Source of the DNA: Amycolatopsis sp. NBRC 101858
GTDB taxonomy: Bacteria > Actinomycetota > Actinomycetes > Mycobacteriales > Pseudonocardiaceae
DNA: 64,000 nucleotides
NCBI RefSeq assembly: GCF_030269325.1
Contig: NZ_BSTD01000009.1
Location: forward strand, 1 to 64,000
Direction of reading: 5' to 3'
In this document: piece by piece, positions 26,701 to 34,368 of the stretch
How positions within the stretch are numbered: the first letter of the stretch is position 1
Layout of the letters: every line of letters starts with the position of its first letter
Notes under the pieces: generated by a model
The model's input: the letters and a program-made list of their open reading frames with translations, nothing else
Databases searched by the model: none
Told to the model about the DNA's origin: nothing
Translations under genes and position numbers: made by a program

Positions 26701-26709
26701 GGAGGGTGA
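23704..26709 (+). CDS. UPF0182 membrane protein
   Basis: A 1001-residue protein like Rv3193c. About seven transmembrane helices fill residues 1-320, followed by a large extracytoplasmic domain rich in Tyr/Asn-containing motifs (ENFYGFPAKLDIDRY, ERNILFSDAI). The C-terminus is a Thr/Pro-rich linker and then a short coiled segment with Ala/Lys. GTG 23704 has AGGAG upstream at fitting distance; ATG 23686 is the in-frame alternative. The family function is unknown. It lies downstream of the Lon-like protease as in mycobacteria. Confidence 0.9.
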   Translation: MATRPPVSLPKLSRRSRILLIIAAVIVLALLLGARLLDTYVDWLWFGEVGARSVFTTQVVTRVILFFAVGLLVGGALAISLMIAYRTRPVFVPISGADDPLARYRSAIVARIRLFGIGIPVLTGLIAGLSAQGDWQVVQLFLNGTSFGQTDPEFGNDVGFYAFDLPFYNWLLGWLFITVVISFFGALISHYVFGGIRLAGKGGQLAGPTRAQLAITVGIFVLLKAAEYFFDRYNLLLSDRGAPLFIGATYTDLNAVLPAKLILLCISVICAVAFFAGAFLRNLQLPAIALVLLILSSILVGVAWPAILDQFSVKPNANEKEATSIQRNMDATRRAFGLTDVQYQPYTGSSSATPDQLKADTGTMSNIRLLDPNILSDTFTQRVGRENFYGFPAKLDIDRYTVNGVTQDYIVAAKEIKTEGLTGNQTSWINKHLVYTHGNGFVAAPANTIDRAVKDANSDGGYPIATTSDTQNPGGAGSPGPGQPGIEVKEPRIYYGELSAADSDYAIVGGTSGNAPGEYDTATDRYTYKGSGGVSIDNWFNRLAFAAEYGERNILFSDAIADNSKIMYNRDPRERVSKVAPWLTLDGDPYPAVVDGKIQWIIDGYTTINNFPYSQQTQLGAATNDSLNGVARQANSSINYIRNSVKATVDAFNGTVNLYSIDDKEPVLNAWEKVFPGLVKPSSEISPDLRAHFRYPEDLFKIQRELLSRYHVSNPQEFYSQQAFWSVPQDPTAEGGSNPAAAGAANQPGYYVLADTPGQSKPTFQLTSSLTGLQRQYLASWMSVSSDANDYGKIRVLQLPSAATGATQVDGPVQVQNRFQSDPRVAQDRTLFNNPNVIPIYGNLITLPVAQGFLYVEPVYIRQRNQNSYPQLARVLVSYGPKVGYGATLQEALDQIFGAGTGEATTTPPQAGQPTTTPPTTTPNQPTTTPPNTGGGNAALDKAVTDIQSALAKLRAAQQSGNFTDQGAALAALDAAAKEYEAAKTAAPGTSTPPPSSQPGG

Positions 26710-26735
26710 CGTCCGTTACCTACGGGGTACCTGCT

Positions 26736-26765
26736 TTGCACCCCTCGGAAACGAGGGCGTAAGGT
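26736..26765 (+). promoter_or_regulatory. Promoter of the first initiator tRNA
   Basis: TTGCAC (26736-26741), an 18-base spacer and TAAGGT (26760-26765) give a housekeeping-type promoter. Transcription would start about 5 bases before the mature tRNA end. Confidence 0.6.
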
Positions 26766-26776
26766 AGGTACTACGA

Positions 26777-26850
26777 CGCGGGGTGGAGCAGCTCGGTAGC
26801 TCGCTGGGCTCATAACCCAGAGGTCGCAGGTTCAAATCCTGTCCCCGCTA
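26777..26850 (+). tRNA. tRNA-fMet (CAT), initiator, copy 1, no encoded CCA
   Basis: A 74-base tRNA whose sequence starts CGCGGGGTGGAGCAG, with anticodon loop CTCATAA on a stem with three consecutive G-C pairs (GGG/CCC), the hallmark of initiator tRNA. Position 1 is not Watson-Crick paired (C opposite T), also an initiator trait. GGTTCAAATCC is the T loop. The gene is followed by CGG, so CCA must be added by an enzyme. Confidence 0.95.
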
Positions 26851-26859
26851 CGGAAGAGG

Positions 26860-26895
26860 AAGCGCGGTTGGCGAAGTTGGCCAACCGCGCTTTTT
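26860..26895 (+). terminator. Terminator of tRNA-fMet copy 1
   Basis: AGCGCGGTTGG pairs with CCAACCGCGCT around a CGAAGTTGG-type loop and is followed by TTTT. It ends a few bases before the stop of the convergent monooxygenase gene. Confidence 0.88.
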
Positions 26896-26901
26896 CGTGC
26901 G

Positions 26902-28320
26902 TCAAGCGAGCCAGCCGGTCACGGACCCCGTCGTCGAGGCCACGTAACCGTCCGGGCGGACCAGCACCTGCGTCAGGTCGGGCCAGGGGAGTTCTGGTAC
27001 CTCCGCTACGACTACCTCCGGGTGCGGGGCCGTTGCCGGGGTTTTCGTCAGCAGGACGAACTTTCCACTGTGGAACAAGTCGCTCGCGAAGCCTTCCCCC
27101 AGCGTGAAGTCCGGTAGGCGGGCGCCTGCCGCCGGGTGGGTTTCCGTTGCTCCGTAGTGGATGTCCAAGCCCGAGACCATTCCCGACAGCTTGTGCTGGA
27201 CCTCCGGGAGCGCCGTCAGGTCGCGGAACAGGGCTCGCAGCGCCAGCTGGTCCGGTGTCAGCGGGATAAGGGCGTTCTGGGCGGCCACGTTCTGCAGCAC
27301 CCCGTTCGCCACCGGGCGACGCTCCGCTTCGTACGTGTCCAGGAGACCGGCCGGGGCGCGGCCGCGCAGTTCCGCGGCCAGCTTCCAGCCCAGGTTCATC
27401 GCGTCCTGGACGCCCAGGTTCAGGCCCTGGCCGCCGGCCGGGAAGTGGGTGTGGGCCGCGTCGCCCGCCAGGAGCACCCGGCCCACTCGGTACTTCGCCG
27501 CCAGGCGGCTGTCGTCGGAGAACCGGGAGATCCAGCGGATCTCTTCGATCTCCGCTTCCTCACCGAAACGTTCGCGGACCGCCGCCCGGACTTCCTCCTC
27601 CGGGACCTCGGCGCGGAGGTCGGCCGGGCGGTTCAGGCGGTCGCCGTAGCTCAGGCGGTACAGGTTCGGCTCGCCCAGCGGGATCAGGCCGACGAACTTG
27701 CCCGGACTCAGCGACGTCACCATGTTCCCCATCGACCGCCACTGCGTCGGCGCGCCCGGCGGCGTCGTCCGGAACAGCACGTCCGCCGAGACGCCGTGGC
27801 CGCGGCCTTCGATCCCTTCGAACGGCAGGTTCAGCGCCTTGCGCACCGCGCTGCGGCCGCCGTCGCAGCCCACCAGGTACGCCGCGCGCACCCGCAGGCC
27901 GCCCGCCGTGACCGTCACGCCGGCGGCGTCCTGCTCGAAGCTCGTCAGCTCGTGCCCGCGCAGCACCTTCACGCCCTGCTCGGCCAGCCGCTCCTCCAGT
28001 GCCGCTTCGACCTGCGCCTGCGGGATGCCCACCTGGTACGGGTGCCGCGTGTCCCAGCCGGTGTAGCTCACCGGGATCACCGCGAAGTGTCCGTCCGCGA
28101 CAGTCGCGAACGACCGCTGCTCCGCCCGGCCCAGCAGGCCCCGCAGGTCCAGCACCTCCGCCGTTCGCGGCTGCAGGTTCAGCGCCTTCGACAGCCCGGT
28201 GCGGACGGGCAGGCGTTCGAGAACCACGACGTCCACCCCGGCCAGCGCCAGCTCGTTCGCCAGCATCAGCCCGGTCGGGCCCGCCCCCGCGACGACCACC
28301 TCGGCGTTCAGCTCGTTCAT
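26902..28320 (-). CDS. FAD-dependent aromatic-ring monooxygenase
   Basis: A 472-residue class A flavoprotein hydroxylase. The GAGPTGLMLANELALAG Rossmann loop is at ~11-27, the DG motif in YLVGCDGGRSAVRKAL, and the GD motif in VLLAGDAAHTHFPAGGQGLNLG. It resembles rifampicin or tetracycline-type monooxygenases and polyketide hydroxylases; the substrate is not determinable. AAGGAG precedes the ATG. It is divergent from a TetR gene across twin operators, so it is the likely target of that repressor, probably inducible by an aromatic compound or drug. Confidence 0.88.
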   Translation of the reverse strand: MNELNAEVVVAGAGPTGLMLANELALAGVDVVVLERLPVRTGLSKALNLQPRTAEVLDLRGLLGRAEQRSFATVADGHFAVIPVSYTGWDTRHPYQVGIPQAQVEAALEERLAEQGVKVLRGHELTSFEQDAAGVTVTAGGLRVRAAYLVGCDGGRSAVRKALNLPFEGIEGRGHGVSADVLFRTTPPGAPTQWRSMGNMVTSLSPGKFVGLIPLGEPNLYRLSYGDRLNRPADLRAEVPEEEVRAAVRERFGEEAEIEEIRWISRFSDDSRLAAKYRVGRVLLAGDAAHTHFPAGGQGLNLGVQDAMNLGWKLAAELRGRAPAGLLDTYEAERRPVANGVLQNVAAQNALIPLTPDQLALRALFRDLTALPEVQHKLSGMVSGLDIHYGATETHPAAGARLPDFTLGEGFASDLFHSGKFVLLTKTPATAPHPEVVVAEVPELPWPDLTQVLVRPDGYVASTTGSVTGWLA

Positions 28321-28330
28321 CCCCAGCTCC

Positions 28331-28379
28331 TTAACAACGTTAAATTGACCCGATCCGAGGATGCCCTTAACATCGTTAA
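28331..28379. promoter_or_regulatory. Twin TetR operators between monooxygenase and TetR genes
   Basis: TTAACAACGTTAA (28331-28343) and TTAACATCGTTAA (28367-28379) are near-identical 13-bp palindromes, each followed by ATTG, with centres 36 bp apart. They occupy the divergent promoter region and are strikingly AT-rich for this genome. They are the expected binding sites of the adjacent TetR protein, which would repress both genes. Confidence 0.8.
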
Positions 28380-28414
28380 ATTGTCAAGCCGGCACCGCGA
28401 GGAGAACCGAGAAC

Positions 28415-28999
28415 ATGGCCCTGACCAGGCAGGACATCGCGCGTTCGGGGTTGAAGCTGCTCAACGAGGCCGGCCTCAACGGGCTCACGCTGCGGCTGAT
28501 CGCCGCCGACCTCGGGGTCAAGGCGCCGGCGCTCTACTGGCACATGAAGAACAAGCAGGAGCTGCTCGACGAGATGGCGACGCAGATGTACGCCGATTCG
28601 GTCGAGGACCGGCGGCCGCCGGACTCGCTGGGGGAGTGGGAGGCCGCCGCGTACGCCGCGCGGGCGCTGCGCCGGATGATGCTGTCCTATCGCGACGGCG
28701 GGAAGGTCTTCGCCGGGACCTACCTCGGCGACATGAGCCTGGTCGGCGAGCACCCGCTGCGCCGGAGCATCGAGGCCGGGCTGGACGAGGCGCGGGCGAG
28801 TCGCGGGATCTTCACCGTCTACTGCTTCGTCGTCGGCTTCGTGATCGAGGAGCAGGCCGTCCGGCCGATGCCGGGTGAGTTCGACGAGCGGTACGCCCAG
28901 TCGGCCGGTCAGGCGGTGCTGGGCGACGCGGATGCCCGGTTCGAGGACGGCCTGCAAATGGTCCTCAGTGGAGCACGCCAGTGGCTGGGAGTGGCGTAA
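28415..28999 (+). CDS. TetR family transcriptional repressor
   Basis: A 194-residue regulator. The N-terminal HTH (LTLRLIAADLGVKAPALYWHMKNKQELLDEMA, ~28-60) is of the tetracycline-repressor subclass, and the C-terminal part matches its TetR_C dimer/ligand domain. GGAG lies ~11 bases before the ATG. It probably represses itself and the divergent flavin monooxygenase through the TTAAC-n3-GTTAA operators. The inducer is likely the monooxygenase substrate; this is inference. Confidence 0.9.
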   Translation: MALTRQDIARSGLKLLNEAGLNGLTLRLIAADLGVKAPALYWHMKNKQELLDEMATQMYADSVEDRRPPDSLGEWEAAAYAARALRRMMLSYRDGGKVFAGTYLGDMSLVGEHPLRRSIEAGLDEARASRGIFTVYCFVVGFVIEEQAVRPMPGEFDERYAQSAGQAVLGDADARFEDGLQMVLSGARQWLGVA

Positions 29000-29076
29000 C
29001 GCCTGGTCAGCCGGTTCGGGTACCCCGGTGAAAACCCGGTGGCCACCCCGTGTAATCTATTCAAGTACCACAACGG

Positions 29077-29153
29077 CGCGGGGTGGAGCAGCTCGGTAGC
29101 TCGCTGGGCTCATAACCCAGAGGTCGCAGGTTCAAATCCTGTCCCCGCTACCA
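29077..29153 (+). tRNA. tRNA-fMet (CAT), initiator, copy 2, CCA encoded
   Basis: Identical to copy 1 over its full 74 bases, with the same GGG/CCC anticodon stem and CAT anticodon, but followed by CCA in the DNA. TAATCT at 29053-29058 is a plausible -10. An excellent terminator follows three bases later. Confidence 0.95.
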
Positions 29154-29155
29154 CC

Positions 29156-29195
29156 AAGAGGCACGTTCTCGGAAATTCGAGAACGTGCCTCTTTT
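29156..29195 (+). terminator. Terminator of tRNA-fMet copy 2
   Basis: AAGAGGCACGTTCTCG pairs perfectly with CGAGAACGTGCCTCTT around a six-base loop and runs into TTTTG. Confidence 0.93.
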
Positions 29196-29531
29196 GTCAT
29201 GTTCGCACGAGTTTCACCGCCGACTTTTCCGCGAAACTGTCGAATCACTGCGGATCCCACGATGTGAACGCTGTTTCCCTGCGGTAGCGGTGCGTGTCCG
29301 GAGTCCGCCAAGCGAGGAGAATCGCCCGCCGGGCTCACCTGCCTGGCCGTGTCGGAGCGGCTCGCGTGCGGCTGGTTGGACCAAAGTGCCGCCCCGGTGG
29401 TTGCACAGCGTGTCCGGGGTCCACAGTGGACCTGGTCGCATTGGGCCGAACGAGGGGATCTCACTAGCCACAATGGACAGATCTGCTGACCACTGTGGAC
29501 ACAGCGGCCGATAAGTGGGAATCTAGGGGAC
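29196..29531. other. Intergenic stretch without a supportable gene
   Basis: Between the tRNA terminator and the PadR gene I see no gene in either strand; codon bias is poor in all frames. It contains an odd palindrome GGTCCAC-A-GTGGACC at 29418-29432 and ACCACTGTGGACAC near 29499, members of the TCCAC-T-GTGGA family seen across the window. These could be PadR operators, but the same word occurs inside genes. Confidence 0.5.
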
Positions 29532-30032
29532 GTGTCCGAATTGAATGCAACAGCCGCCGCCCTGCTCGGTCTGCTCCACGACGGTCCCGCCACCGGCGGG
29601 CAGCTCGTCGCGGGAGCGGGTGAGCGATTCGGCGCCTTCTTCAGCGTCACCCGCAGCCAGGTGTACCGGGAGCTCCCGGCGCTGTCCAAAGAAGGTCTCG
29701 TCCGGCTCGGCAAGCAGGGCCCGCGCTCCAGCCAGCAGTACCTGATCACCGCCGCCGGCAAGAAGGCCTTCAAGGCCTGGCTGACGTCCGAGGCCGGTCC
29801 CGACCACTTGCGCAGTCCGCTCATCCTGCGGCTCGTGCACGCGGCGTCGCTGACCGCGAAGCAGCGCCAGGTGCTGCTCGACTCGGCCCGGACGAGCTAC
29901 GGCCAGCAGCTCGACGACGCGAAGGCGGCCACCAAGGCGGCCGACGGGCCGTACGAGAAGGCCGTCGCCGAGTTCGCCCAGGCTCAGGCCAAGGCCGCGC
30001 TGAAGCTGCTCGACGCCATCCCCGCGGCCTGA
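29532..30032 (+). CDS. PadR family transcriptional regulator
   Basis: A 166-residue protein. The N-terminal PadR winged helix is clear (LLGLLHDGPATGGQLV, then FFSVTRSQVYRELPALSKEGLV), followed by the wing with GPRSSQQYLITAAG and a C-terminal helical dimerisation domain rich in Ala/Lys. It has no obvious adjacent target; prfB follows in the same direction after 63 bases but seems to have its own promoter. The ligand is unknown. Confidence 0.88.
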   Translation: MSELNATAAALLGLLHDGPATGGQLVAGAGERFGAFFSVTRSQVYRELPALSKEGLVRLGKQGPRSSQQYLITAAGKKAFKAWLTSEAGPDHLRSPLILRLVHAASLTAKQRQVLLDSARTSYGQQLDDAKAATKAADGPYEKAVAEFAQAQAKAALKLLDAIPAA

Positions 30033-30095
30033 GGTTCGCGCGCCCACGACCGGTCCTCGCAACCGGTCGTGGGTTTTGCCGTAACCTTGACAAAC

Positions 30096-31196
30096 GTGAG
30101 TGATGAGTTCGACGCGGCACTGAGGGACCTGACCGGCAAGCTGACGCAAATCGAGTCGGTGATGGACCTGGATGCGCTGCGTGCCCAGGTGGCCGACCTG
30201 GAACAGCAGGCTTCGAGCCCCAACCTCTGGGACGACCCGGAGGCGGCGCAGAAGGTGACGAGCCAGCTGTCCCACCGGCAGGGCGAGCTGCGCCGGGTCA
30301 GCGAGCTGCGCCAGCGGCTCGACGACCTGGCCGTGCTGTACGAGCTCTCCGAGGCCGAGGGTGACTCCAGCAGCATGGCCGAGGCCGAGGGCGAGCTGGC
30401 CGACCTGGGGAAGGCCATCGACGGCCTCGAGGTCCGCACGCTGCTCTCGGGCGAGTACGACGACCGCAACGCCGTCGTCACCATCCGTTCCGAGGCCGGC
30501 GGCGTCGACGCGGCCGACTTCGCCGAGATGCTGCTCCGCATGTACCTGCGCTGGGCCGAGCGCCACGGCTACCCGACCGACGTCTACGACATCTCCTACG
30601 CCGAAGAGGCGGGCATCAAGTCGGCGACGTTCAAGGTGAGCGCCCCCTACGTCTACGGCACCCTCTCGGTCGAGCAGGGCACCCACCGGCTCGTCCGGAT
30701 CTCGCCGTTCGACAACCAGAGCCGCCGCCAGACGTCGTTCGCGCACGTCGAGGTGCTGCCCGAGGTCGAAGAGGTCGACCACGTCGACATCGCGGAGAAG
30801 GACATCCGCGTCGACGTCTACCGCTCGTCGGGCCCCGGTGGCCAGAGCGTCAACACGACCGACTCCGCGGTGCGCATCACGCACCTGCCGACCGGCATCG
30901 TCGTCTCCTGCCAGAACGAGAAGTCGCAACTGCAGAACAAGGCCGCCGCGCTCAAGGTCCTCCAGGCCCGGCTGATGCTGCGGAAGAAGGAAGAGGAGCG
31001 CGCCGAGATGGACGCGCTCAAGGACGGCGGCTCCAGCTGGGGCAACCAGATGCGCTCCTACGTGCTGCACCCGTACCAGATGGTCAAGGACCTGCGGACC
31101 GAGTTCGAGGTCGGCAACCCGACCGCGGTCCTCGACGGCGAGATCGACGGTTTCCTCGACGCCGGCATCCGCTGGCGGAAGCAGACGGGCGCCTGA
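30096..31196 (+). CDS. prfB: Peptide chain release factor 2
   Basis: A 366-residue class I release factor reading UGA and UAA. The SPF anticodon-like tripeptide (RISPFDNQSRR) and the GGQ peptidyl-hydrolysis motif (SSGPGGQSVNTTDSAVR) are both intact. The frame is continuous from the GTG start: there is no programmed +1 frameshift of the kind found in many bacterial prfB genes. TAACCT lies 8 bases before the GTG, suggesting a leaderless mRNA. It precedes ftsEX-smpB as in other actinobacteria. Confidence 0.96.
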   Translation: MSDEFDAALRDLTGKLTQIESVMDLDALRAQVADLEQQASSPNLWDDPEAAQKVTSQLSHRQGELRRVSELRQRLDDLAVLYELSEAEGDSSSMAEAEGELADLGKAIDGLEVRTLLSGEYDDRNAVVTIRSEAGGVDAADFAEMLLRMYLRWAERHGYPTDVYDISYAEEAGIKSATFKVSAPYVYGTLSVEQGTHRLVRISPFDNQSRRQTSFAHVEVLPEVEEVDHVDIAEKDIRVDVYRSSGPGGQSVNTTDSAVRITHLPTGIVVSCQNEKSQLQNKAAALKVLQARLMLRKKEEERAEMDALKDGGSSWGNQMRSYVLHPYQMVKDLRTEFEVGNPTAVLDGEIDGFLDAGIRWRKQTGA

Positions 31197-31308
31197 TCGG
31201 CGCAGCGGGTGTCCGCGCGACCGCTCACCGTGCGCAAACACCCGCTGCTCCACCCGGGTGGACCGGGCAACCGGGGCTTCACGAGACCGGTGGGTAGTAT
31301 GCCGAATC

Positions 31309-31998
31309 GTGATCCGGCTCGAAGAGGTTTCCAAGGTCTACAAGACCTCGACGCGGCCCGCGCTCGAGCGGGTGTCCGTCAACATCGAAAAAGGTGAGTT
31401 CGTCTTCCTCATCGGTCCCTCGGGATCGGGGAAGTCGACCTTCCTCCGGCTGCTGCTGCGCGAAGAGACGCCGAGCAAGGGCCGTGTGATGGTGTCCAAC
31501 TTCGACGTCGCCAAGCTGGCCCGCCGCCGCGTCCCCCGGCTGCGGCAGACCATCGGCTGCGTCTTCCAGGACTTCCGCCTGCTGGCCAACAAGACCGTCG
31601 CGGAGAACGTCGCGTTCGCCCTCGAGGTCATCGGCAAGCCCGCCCCGACCATCAAGAAGGTCGTGCCCGAGGTGCTGGAGCTCGTCGGCCTCGACGGCAA
31701 GGCGGACCGGCTGCCCAACGAGCTCTCCGGTGGTGAGCAGCAGCGCGTCGCGATCGCGCGCGCGTTCGTGAACCGGCCGCTGGTGCTGCTCGCCGACGAG
31801 CCGACCGGGAACCTGGACCCCGACACCAGCCAGGACATCATGCTGCTGCTGGAGCGGATCAACCGCACCGGCACGACCGTCCTGATGGCGACCCACGACC
31901 ACGGCATCGTGGACTCCATGCGTCGCCGCGTCGTCGAGCTGCAGCTCGGCCGGGTGATCCGTGACGACGCCCGCGGCGTCTACGGCATCGGCCGCTGA
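31309..31998 (+). CDS. ftsE: Cell division ATP-binding protein FtsE
   Basis: A 229-residue ABC ATPase. Walker A GPSGSGKS (~36-43), signature LSGGEQQR, Walker B VLLADEPTGNLD and the H-loop ATHDH are complete. FtsE drives FtsX to switch on peptidoglycan hydrolases at the septum. TAGTAT at 31295-31300, 8 bases before the GTG, supports a leaderless start. ftsX follows after 54 bases. Confidence 0.96.
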   Translation: MIRLEEVSKVYKTSTRPALERVSVNIEKGEFVFLIGPSGSGKSTFLRLLLREETPSKGRVMVSNFDVAKLARRRVPRLRQTIGCVFQDFRLLANKTVAENVAFALEVIGKPAPTIKKVVPEVLELVGLDGKADRLPNELSGGEQQRVAIARAFVNRPLVLLADEPTGNLDPDTSQDIMLLLERINRTGTTVLMATHDHGIVDSMRRRVVELQLGRVIRDDARGVYGIGR

Positions 31999-32052
31999 CT
32001 CCGGCATTCCCCGCCCCGCCAACGCCCCCGACCTCAAGGACCAGACCCCGAC

Positions 32053-32946
32053 ATGCGTGCCAGTTTCGTCTTCAGTGAGGTAATCACCGGCCTGCGCCGG
32101 AACATCACGATGACCATCGCGATGATGCTGACCACGGCCGTGTCGCTCGCCATGCTCGGCGGCGGCCTCCTGGCCGTGCGCACGATCGACAAGATGAAGT
32201 CCAACTTCCTCGCCGACGTCGAGGTGTCGGTCTACCTCACCGACGACATCAGCGCGACCGACAAGAACTGCACGCAGTCGCTGTGCCAGTCACTGCGCTC
32301 GTCCTTGCAGAGCAACGACGGTGTCGAGTCGGTCGTGTTCGAGAACCGCGACCAGGCCTTCGACCGGTTCAAGAAGATCTTCGAGAGCCAGCCGGAGCTC
32401 ATCCAGCTGACCGGGCCGGAGTCGCTGCCCGCGTCGCTGCACGTGAAGCTGAAGGACCCGGACCGCAGCGAGTCGATCGTGCAGGAGTACGGCACCAAGC
32501 CGGGCGTGCGGAAGGTCGACGACCAGAAGAAGTTCCTCGACCGCGTCTTCAACGCCTTCAACGGTGTCCGCAACATGGCCTTCGGTGCCGCGCTCATCAT
32601 GGCCATCGCGGCGCTGCTGCTGATCGCCAACACGATCCAGGTGTCCGCGTTCACCCGGCGCACCGAGGTCGGCATCATGCGGCTCGTCGGCGCGACGCGG
32701 TGGTACACGCAGCTGCCGTTCCTCTTGGAGGCGGTGGTCGCCGGCGTGGTCGGTGCGGTCCTCGGGATCATCATGCTGATCATCACCAAGGCCGGCTTCC
32801 TCGACTCGGTGTTCACCGGGGACGTGTTCCCGAAGATCACCACGCTGGAGCTGCTGTTCCCGGTGGCGCCGATCCTGCTGGCGGTGTCCGTGGTGATCTC
32901 CGCCATCACCGGTTACGTCACGCTGCGGCTGTACGTCCGGCACTAG
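32053..32946 (+). CDS. ftsX: Cell division protein FtsX
   Basis: A 297-residue permease-like protein with four transmembrane helices (one at ~20-45, three in the C-terminal half). The large extracellular loop between helices 1 and 2 contains two cysteines (CTQSLCQSLR). The RRTEVGIMRLVGAT motif before helix 3 is typical of FtsX. It transmits FtsE ATPase activity to extracellular hydrolases. It is co-transcribed with ftsE. Confidence 0.96.
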   Translation: MRASFVFSEVITGLRRNITMTIAMMLTTAVSLAMLGGGLLAVRTIDKMKSNFLADVEVSVYLTDDISATDKNCTQSLCQSLRSSLQSNDGVESVVFENRDQAFDRFKKIFESQPELIQLTGPESLPASLHVKLKDPDRSESIVQEYGTKPGVRKVDDQKKFLDRVFNAFNGVRNMAFGAALIMAIAALLLIANTIQVSAFTRRTEVGIMRLVGATRWYTQLPFLLEAVVAGVVGAVLGIIMLIITKAGFLDSVFTGDVFPKITTLELLFPVAPILLAVSVVISAITGYVTLRLYVRH

Positions 32947-32992
32947 TTTTAACCAGCTGCTCGTCGTTTCGAGAATCACGTAGAGTGGTCGT

Positions 32993-33475
32993 ATGCCCAA
33001 GGAACGTGGCCAGAAGGTGATCGTGTCGAACCGCAAGGCGCGGCACGATTACTCCATCCTCGACACCTACGAGTGCGGTCTCGTGCTGGTCGGCACCGAG
33101 GTGAAGAGCCTGCGCGAGGGCAAGGCGTCGCTGGCGGACGCGTTCGCGACGGTCGACGACGGCGAAGTGTGGCTGCGCAACGTGCACATCCCGGAGTACA
33201 CGCAGGGCACGTGGACCAACCACATGCCCCGGCGGACCCGGAAGCTGCTGCTGCACCGGCGTGAGATCGAGAAGCTCATCGGCAAGACCAAGGAGAGCGG
33301 GCTCTCCCTGGTGCCGCTGTCGATGTACTTCAAGGACGGCAAGGTCAAGGTCGAAATCGCGCTGGCGCAGGGCAAGAAGGCCTACGACAAGCGCCAGACG
33401 CTCGCCAAGCGCGACGCGGAGCGGGACATCAGGAAGGCCATGGGCCGTGCCCTGAAGGGCCGGTTCACGGAGTGA
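32993..33475 (+). CDS. smpB: SsrA-binding protein SmpB
   Basis: A 160-residue trans-translation factor that loads tmRNA onto stalled ribosomes. Family motifs are seen: NRKARHDYSILDTYECGLVLVGTEVKSLREGK at the N-terminus, YTQGTW...RRTRKLLLH in the middle, and a basic C-terminal tail (GKKAYDKRQTLAKRDAERD). TAGAGT is 6 bases before the ATG with no Shine-Dalgarno, so the mRNA is probably leaderless. The partner ssrA gene is 5.3 kb downstream. Confidence 0.97.
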   Translation: MPKERGQKVIVSNRKARHDYSILDTYECGLVLVGTEVKSLREGKASLADAFATVDDGEVWLRNVHIPEYTQGTWTNHMPRRTRKLLLHRREIEKLIGKTKESGLSLVPLSMYFKDGKVKVEIALAQGKKAYDKRQTLAKRDAERDIRKAMGRALKGRFTE

Positions 33476-34368
33476 CGGCGGGCCCGGCTTCCGATGCCGA
33501 CGTCGCGACTTGGACGGCGTCGCTGGGCCTGCCGGGCCTGGTCGATCTGCACGTCCACTTCCTGCCGAAACCGGTGATGGACAAGGTCTGGGCGTACTTC
33601 GACCGGGCCTCGACCCATTACGGCACCGAGTGGCCGGTGCACTACCGGACGTCCGAACAGGAGCGGCTGGAAACCCTGCGCTCGCTGGGTGTCCAGCGCT
33701 TCGCGCCGCTCGTCTACCCGCACAAGCCGGGGATGGCGCAGTGGCTGACCGAATGGGCGCTCGAGTTCGCTTCGAAAGTTTCGGAAGCGGTGCCGACCGG
33801 GACGTTCTACCCCGAACCCGGCGCCGGGTCCGCTGTGGACGGTGCGCTGCGCGCCGGCGCCAAGGTGTTCAAGGCGCACGTGCAGGTGGGCGCGTACGAC
33901 CCGCGTGACGACCTGCTGAAGCCGGTGTGGGGCGCGCTGGCCGACGCCGGCGTCCCCGTCGTCGTCCACTGTGGACACGGTCCGTTGCGGGGTGACTTCA
34001 CCGGGTTGTCGGTCTTCGAAGAGGTCCTGGCGCGGCACCCGAACCTGACGGCGGTGCTCGCGCACGCGGCGATGCCCGAGTTCGGGACGGCGTTCGACCT
34101 GCTGGCGAAGTACCCGCGCGTGCACCTGGACACCACGATGGTCGGGGTCCCGTTCGCGGAGAAGATGTCGCCGCTGCCGCCGGACTGGACGGCGCGGCTG
34201 GCCGAGGTCGCCGACCGCGTCGTGCTCGGCACGGACTTCCCGAACATCCCGTACTCGTACGCGACACAGCTGCAGGCGATCGCCGGCTGGGCGGCCGACG
34301 ATCGCCTGGGGGAGCCGTTCCTGCGGGCCGTCCTGCACGACACCCCGCTGCGGCTGCTCACCGCCTGA
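33472..34368 (+). CDS. Amidohydrolase family protein (TIM-barrel)
   Basis: A 298-residue metal-dependent hydrolase. Visible ligands are DLHVHF (~23-28), HCGHG and HAAMPEF in the middle and GTDFPNIPY near the end, the pattern of the amidohydrolase-2 (decarboxylase-like) group. The substrate is unknown. The GTG overlaps the smpB stop by four bases, so it is translationally coupled to smpB. Its end overlaps the convergent acyltransferase gene by 11 bases. Confidence 0.85.
   Translation: MTAGPASDADVATWTASLGLPGLVDLHVHFLPKPVMDKVWAYFDRASTHYGTEWPVHYRTSEQERLETLRSLGVQRFAPLVYPHKPGMAQWLTEWALEFASKVSEAVPTGTFYPEPGAGSAVDGALRAGAKVFKAHVQVGAYDPRDDLLKPVWGALADAGVPVVVHCGHGPLRGDFTGLSVFEEVLARHPNLTAVLAHAAMPEFGTAFDLLAKYPRVHLDTTMVGVPFAEKMSPLPPDWTARLAEVADRVVLGTDFPNIPYSYATQLQAIAGWAADDRLGEPFLRAVLHDTPLRLLTA

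Noticed and set aside
29132..29824. Open frame on the minus strand across the intergenic region and the PadR gene start
   Set aside because: No motif, crosses a tRNA terminator and is antisense to a clear PadR gene.
30096..30180. Programmed frameshift in prfB
   Set aside because: The frame is open from the GTG start with no in-frame TGA, so no frameshift is needed.
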